64,000 bases of DNA from Phaseolus vulgaris. Taxonomy: Eukaryota; Streptophyta; Magnoliopsida; Fabales; Fabaceae. The stretch spans positions 36,282,023 through 36,346,022 of the forward strand of contig NC_023755.2 in NCBI RefSeq assembly GCF_000499845.2, read 5' to 3'. Shown piece after piece: positions 59,357-64,000 of the stretch (position 1 is the first letter of the stretch; each line of letters opens with the position of its first letter). The translations under genes were made by a program, and so were the position numbers. Below the pieces are notes generated by a model. It had not been told where the DNA came from, did not search any database, and saw nothing but the letters and a program-made list of their open reading frames with translations.

Positions 59357-61298
59357 ATGTGCCCTGGTTCACCTATGACAGATATGGCTAAAACAAGAGG
59401 TGGTGGATCTCAAGGTCATGATCGAACAAGACCAACGACATTCGTCCGTAGAAGAGATCGAGGTGTTGTCGAGGAAAGAATTGGTGATGTTAATATTGAC
59501 AATGACAATCAACAAGAATTACATGATGATAGGCAAATGGACCAGGGAGAAGGGTTTCCTAGAGGACCTTCTGATATGTCTTTGCTGGTAAATTTTGCTG
59601 ACCATGTTGCTGTTAAGCTTTGGGATGGTGAGGTAAGAACGAAAAAACCTTCAATTAAATTGTTTTTGTTAATTATTGTTTAAATTGATTTAATTATATT
59701 AAATATATACAAATTTTGTATTAGGATCGGAGAGAACTTAAATTGGTATCCCACGGTAGGAAATTACGTAAATTTGGGATGCCTCATGCTGAGATTGAAG
59801 TTCTTATACAAAATTCTAGATTATTTAGTCTATGCAATATAAGCTATGAGGTGGGGGACAAGGGTTTGATTTCAGCCTTTGTTGAAAGGTGGCATGCTGA
59901 GACAAACTCCTTCCACCTTCCCATAGGTGAGATGACCATCACACTTGATGATGTGTCTTCTCTTTTGCACCTCCCCATTTTGGGTCAATTCCCTACGTAT
60001 GTGCCATTAGAGTACAACGGAGCTGCAACTATTTTAACTGAGTTATTAGGGGTGGAGGAGGCTCGTGGGAAGGCTGAGATGACGCAGTGTCGAGGCGTCC
60101 ACGTATGATTGAGTTGGCTTCGAGATATATATGCGGAATGTTGCGCTCAAGAGGCTTGGGAGTGTGCTGCTAGAGCTTACTTGTTGCATGTGGTTGGATG
60201 CACTATTTTTGCATAAAAGTGCCACATCTGTATCTGTTTCGTACTTGTTGTTATTCAACAATCTTCGTATGTGCGATGGATACGCATGGGGAGCAGTAAC
60301 ACTTACACATCTATATGAGCGGTTGAAGGATGCCTCCTACTTTAACACAAAGCAGTTGGGCAATTATGTTACACTTGTTCAGGTATGAAACCATACAAAT
60401 AATTAGCAATCACATGTTACATTCCATACTTTTTTGTATTAAATATTTTATAATTAATATAATGGAATTACGCAGGCATGGATTTATGAGCACTTCTCGG
60501 GCATGGGAAGAAGGGATATTAATCCCTCATATGACGAGGTACATCCGCGGGCAGCACGATACATTGATGCCCATCAGATTTGTGCGGTTGGTGATGTGCG
60601 GGTGTAGTTGGATGGGCTCACACACGATGACGTCATCTGGACTCCATATGAGGACCACATATTGAGCAGGCCATTTGAGACCATTTATTTATTCTCGGGT
60701 CACCTACGATTGGGCAGCTTATCACAGAGACATATGCCTGAGCGTGTGTTGCGCCAATTTGGCTACGAGAAGAGCATTCCACCATCACCGATGTCGACTG
60801 AGAGTCCTGGTGCACATGTCATTGATCAAAGGTGGTTGCAATTTGATCACCACTTGGTGACAGGTTTGACAGCTACTTCTAGTCCATCTGCATGTGTTCC
60901 TGAGTACATGTCTTGGTTCAGGACGGTGTCACATCCATACATTCGCAGAGGTGAGCTTGGAGATCGACCCAGTGTTGTACCACGTCGTCGCCTTCGTAGT
61001 CCAAATGCTGAGTAGGCAGGTCTCTCGTCTCAAGATGAGCGTGCACATTCGGTAAGTTTTTTTTTATTGTTATGTGATTAAACAATATATTTGAGAAGTT
61101 TAATTTATTTTGAAGTTGGTGCAGGGTATATTTAGGCGCATTGTTAGTATTCTCCAACGCATGATAGATTGTCGTCAGGTCACTGAAGGCACTAACGCAT
61201 ATGAGAGTACAGAGGCAGCACTGCATTTAGCCTAAAGCGTGACAGATGACGGGGCGGTGTACACTATACGATCACGTAATGTTCGTGGACGTCGTTGA
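59357..61298 (+). pseudogene. Plant-mobile-domain (PMD, aminotransferase-like) protein gene, disabled
   Basis: Exon pieces: 59357-59634, 59725-60382, 60476-61051, 61125-61298. The first part is a variable, charged leader. From 59725 the protein shows the PMD core SHGRKLRKFGMPHAEIEVLI, SYEVGDKGLISAFVERWHAE, SFHLPIGEMTITLDDVSSLL, then LSWLRDIYAE, AWIYEHFSG, and PERVLRQFGYEKSIPP. PMD proteins occur as host genes (MAIL1/MAIN in Arabidopsis, silencing-related) and inside MULE and gypsy transposons. Lesions: TGA at 60106-60108 where CGA (Arg) is expected, a two-base deletion near 60210, TAG at 60605-60607, TAG at 61013-61015 and TAA near 61234. It faces the MULE transposase gene tail to tail, so it is probably part of that element. 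Confidence 0.88.
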
Positions 61299-61555
61299 TA
61301 TTTTGTTTTATTACATGATTGTAATAATAATAACTTTGTATGTGTACAATATGGTTTAATTAATTTATGTTGTAGTGTTTGCTATTTTATTTTTATTTGA
61401 CATAAACACGAATTCATTATGAATCGAAAATGAAGTAATAAATTATGAATAAGAAGTTAAGTAATAAATTATGAATAAGAACCCCACATTATAAATTATG
61501 TCTACATCAATCGTCTCACATATGTCGGACTAATACTAATTAATTGGGTAAAAGA
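61299..61555. other. Spacer between convergent MULE genes
   Basis: AT-rich 3' flanks of the plant-mobile-domain and transposase-OTU pseudogenes, with a short direct repeat of GTAATAAATTATGAATAAGA (61435-61485). No gene. Confidence 0.5.
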
Positions 61556-64000
61556 TTACATCCTACCAACGTAATATGATGACCATAACCTTGCCTTTGG
61601 GTAACAATGTGTACACCATAAAATGTCAGCGGTAGGTATGGGACAATCATCAACCATTTTTACCTGCACAAAGTGTGAATCATATACATGACCAATACAT
61701 AGTAATCGGTGTAGACCAACATCGGTAGGGGGTAAAGTACGTAATGGGAAAATAGTAATATTTTGTTTCAAAGACAAACAAACTAAGATAATATTGTATC
61801 TACTTGCTATTAAGTATCCCATATCCGGTATTGTCATCCATTTGTCAACACTAGCCTGCAAAATAGAATAATGAAATTAGATAGCATACAAGTTCAATTA
61901 ATCAATGCACATGACTCTTATGAATATACACTTACCACTGACAACTCATCCACTAGTAGGGATCTCTTGATATGTTCTACCCGTTGATGACCACCTAATA
62001 ATGTTGCATATTCTTCACGCCACTGAGATATTTCTTTGAATAAATCAATTATGATAAGTGGCCATGACTCTTCACCCATCTCCAACAAGGAGGCAATAGC
62101 ACGAAACCCACAATGTCCATCTGCTTTAACATCTATTACATCCAAAATATAAGGGTGACATTTCGGATGAAATTGATTAAGCATGGGAATTGCATTGGTG
62201 TTGGTCGTTACCTTAACCTTTCCCTTAGGAGTCTTCAAAGATGATGAGCTATCATTTACAATATGGATGCGATCTACATGCTCAAAATATGAAGGGATGC
62301 GTTTTGTAGACCTCTGAAATTTGTTTGTTTGACTCTTTTGGGATCCTTTTGTCTTGACTACATTAAGTGGTGCACATAATGTTGTCATGTCTGGGTAGGC
62401 AATTTCACGCAACTTGTTTTTAATTGTCACTTTGCCACACATGTCAACCTGTTTGAACCGGGATAGAATGACATCCCATTCTTGTTGAATTGACAACTCA
62501 GATGATGAATCACATTCAGATAAATCTGAAAAAGCTTAGTCTCGTCCACATAACATGAACTTCATTAAGAGGAATGACACCCATAACATATCTGGCTAAT
62601 TGACAAGCACATGGTAATCCGTGAGTCCGTCTAAGTACACATCCACAACATTCACTATCCAACCCCACATCATTGACCCGATCAAACTCTTCAGCAATGA
62701 GAATCAAAGCATGTTTAGATACATAGCCAACCAACATCTTGTACAACTGCACATTGAATGTGTGCCCTATCACATGTAGACTCATTTCAAAGGATGCCTC
62801 GATTTCGTTATGTTGAAGTAAAATAACATGCTTGATAGCATCCCAACATGAGCACTAGTCTCCCATGCTATTTTGTAATATTCGTTTCAAAGACCAATGA
62901 GCTGATTCAACCTTGTATAAGTATAAAACATAAAACAATTAGACGTTATACATGTTCTAAACAAAGTAAAGGCATTGATATACCTGTTTGATGTTGTATT
63001 TCCCAAATTCATTAATGAATATGTCAAACACTTTACAAATTTTTCTTTGTGCGGAATAATCCATGTGTTCTTCACATATTCAACAAGTAATGGCCACGGT
63101 GAACAAATAGTTTCAAAACTTTTAACAAACTCATCAAATTGAGCAATATCTATACAATCAATGATAGTCCTCCATGAATCCATCGCAACTTCCCAAGCCT
63201 CGACAGAATCAACCAACATTTTACACTTTGCTTTAACATTCTTATTGATATGAAACCGACAAAGAAGGTTTCTTGCTTTAGGAAACACAATATTGATGGC
63301 ATTCATCAAAGCAAGATCTCTATCACAAACAATGACTTCAGGCCCCACATGCGATGTCAAAAGTGACCCTCTAAATTTTTGTAGTGCCCATATGAAGTTA
63401 TTTTCCTTCTCGCTAGATAAGAATGCAAAACCAGCAGAAAAGGACAAACCTATACAAGTCACACCAACAATCTCAAGAAAAGGCAGTCGATACTTGTTTG
63501 TTTTGTAAGTCGTATCCATCAAGAATACAATGTTAAATGCATTCAAAAATTTCACAACATCAGGATGAGTCCAAAAAATATCACTAACAATATTGGAAGA
63601 TTCATGACATGTACTCCGGTGAAGATAGTTGTCACGGTCTAACAACATCATTAATTGTTGTAATTCAGTTCGTGGTCCTCTAACTGATCTCTTGTATGAG
63701 TATCTTGCATTGCATACTTGCTTTATTGTTGTCATATTATCCTCATTATTCTCCTTCAAAGTACCGCATATGGATGACCAACTAATGTATCATACAAATC
63801 ATGATTATGAGTACCACATATTACCTTAAGTACTCAACCTTGACCCTTTCCAATAGGTTTACCTCGCAATTTAAAGGGACATTGACATTTTCGAGTACCA
63901 ATTACAGTAACCTCCAAACCATCGTTATACTTTCTGTAACTACCCCCCCTTTCACAACCTAACAAGACATATGTTTTTCTCCCTTGCTTCCCATTTGCTA
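61556..64000 (-). pseudogene. MULE transposase with SWIM zinc finger and C-terminal OTU domain, disabled, cut by window edge
   Basis: In coding order: a FAR1/GCM-like DNA-binding remnant (RKCQCPFKLRGKPIG, then ICGTHNHDLYD, 63800-63960). Next the MULE DDE transposase (62983-63760) with FLMDTTYKTNKYRLPF, VIVCDRDLALMNAI, and ARNLLCRFHINKNVK. Then a SWIM finger (CVLRRTHGLPCACQLARY, near 62620). Last an OTU cysteine-peptidase domain split by an intron (61856-61934), with the Cys motif KADGHCGFRAIAS near 62120 and the His motif GHVYDSHFVQVKM near 61665. Lesions: TGG to TGA in the GQGWVLKV-like site near 63832, a one-base loss near 63765, an in-frame TAG near 62859 and a frameshift near 62530. The OTU catalytic residues remain. 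Transposition by this copy is unlikely. Confidence 0.9.

Noticed and set aside
1..64000. tRNA, rRNA or snoRNA genes
   Set aside because: I looked for T-loop-like and box motifs by eye and found none convincing; a covariance-model scan would be needed to be sure.

Overview
The window is eudicot plant nuclear DNA. It is AT-rich and dominated by genes split by GT-AG introns, with Ty1/copia, Mutator-like (MULE) and CACTA-type debris between and inside them. The protein sequences look legume-like (Phaseoleae seems likely), but that is an impression rather than a placement. Exon models were built by hand by matching reading frames, splice sites and recalled family sequences; no alignment was run.

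Layout, left to right. 1-1690 (-): broken Ty1/copia polyprotein running off the left edge. 5572-8543 (+): intact ten-exon alcohol-forming fatty acyl-CoA reductase. 10474-17672 (-): intact six-exon protein-only RNase P (PRORP2 type), whose 4.1-kb fourth intron holds a degenerate antisense copia element (about 11457-15121). 19094-26819 (+): six-exon histidine-phosphotransfer-like protein in which the phospho-accepting His is replaced by Arg; its 4.8-kb intron 4 has grown by tandem duplication. 27801-28110 (+): first exon of an aldo/keto reductase with no exons 2-9 of its own. 29502-30704 (+): intronless 400-residue protein with in-frame repeats. 31480-34077 (+): complete nine-exon aldo/keto reductase. 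34480-35042 (-): HSP70 pseudogene fragment. 36096-38745 (+): small protein with a twin CX9C pattern. 40554-41492 (+): cytosolic ribosomal P2 stalk protein. 44164-50114 (-): thirteen-exon WD40-cyclophilin CYP71. About 51100-51800 (+): remnant of a non-LTR retrotransposon RNase H. 55129-55449 (+): cytochrome c oxidase subunit 7a-like protein. 57985-58353: fold-back CACTA-type MITE. 58.6 kb to the right edge: a decayed MULE region with a plant-mobile-domain gene (+) facing a transposase-SWIM-OTU gene (-).

The genes do not form an operon or obvious pathway; this is ordinary plant gene neighbourhood. The most interesting items are the pseudo-phosphotransfer protein, the two phase-compatible first exons of the aldo/keto reductase gene, the twin-CX9C protein, and the MULE that couples a transposase to an OTU peptidase and a plant-mobile-domain gene.
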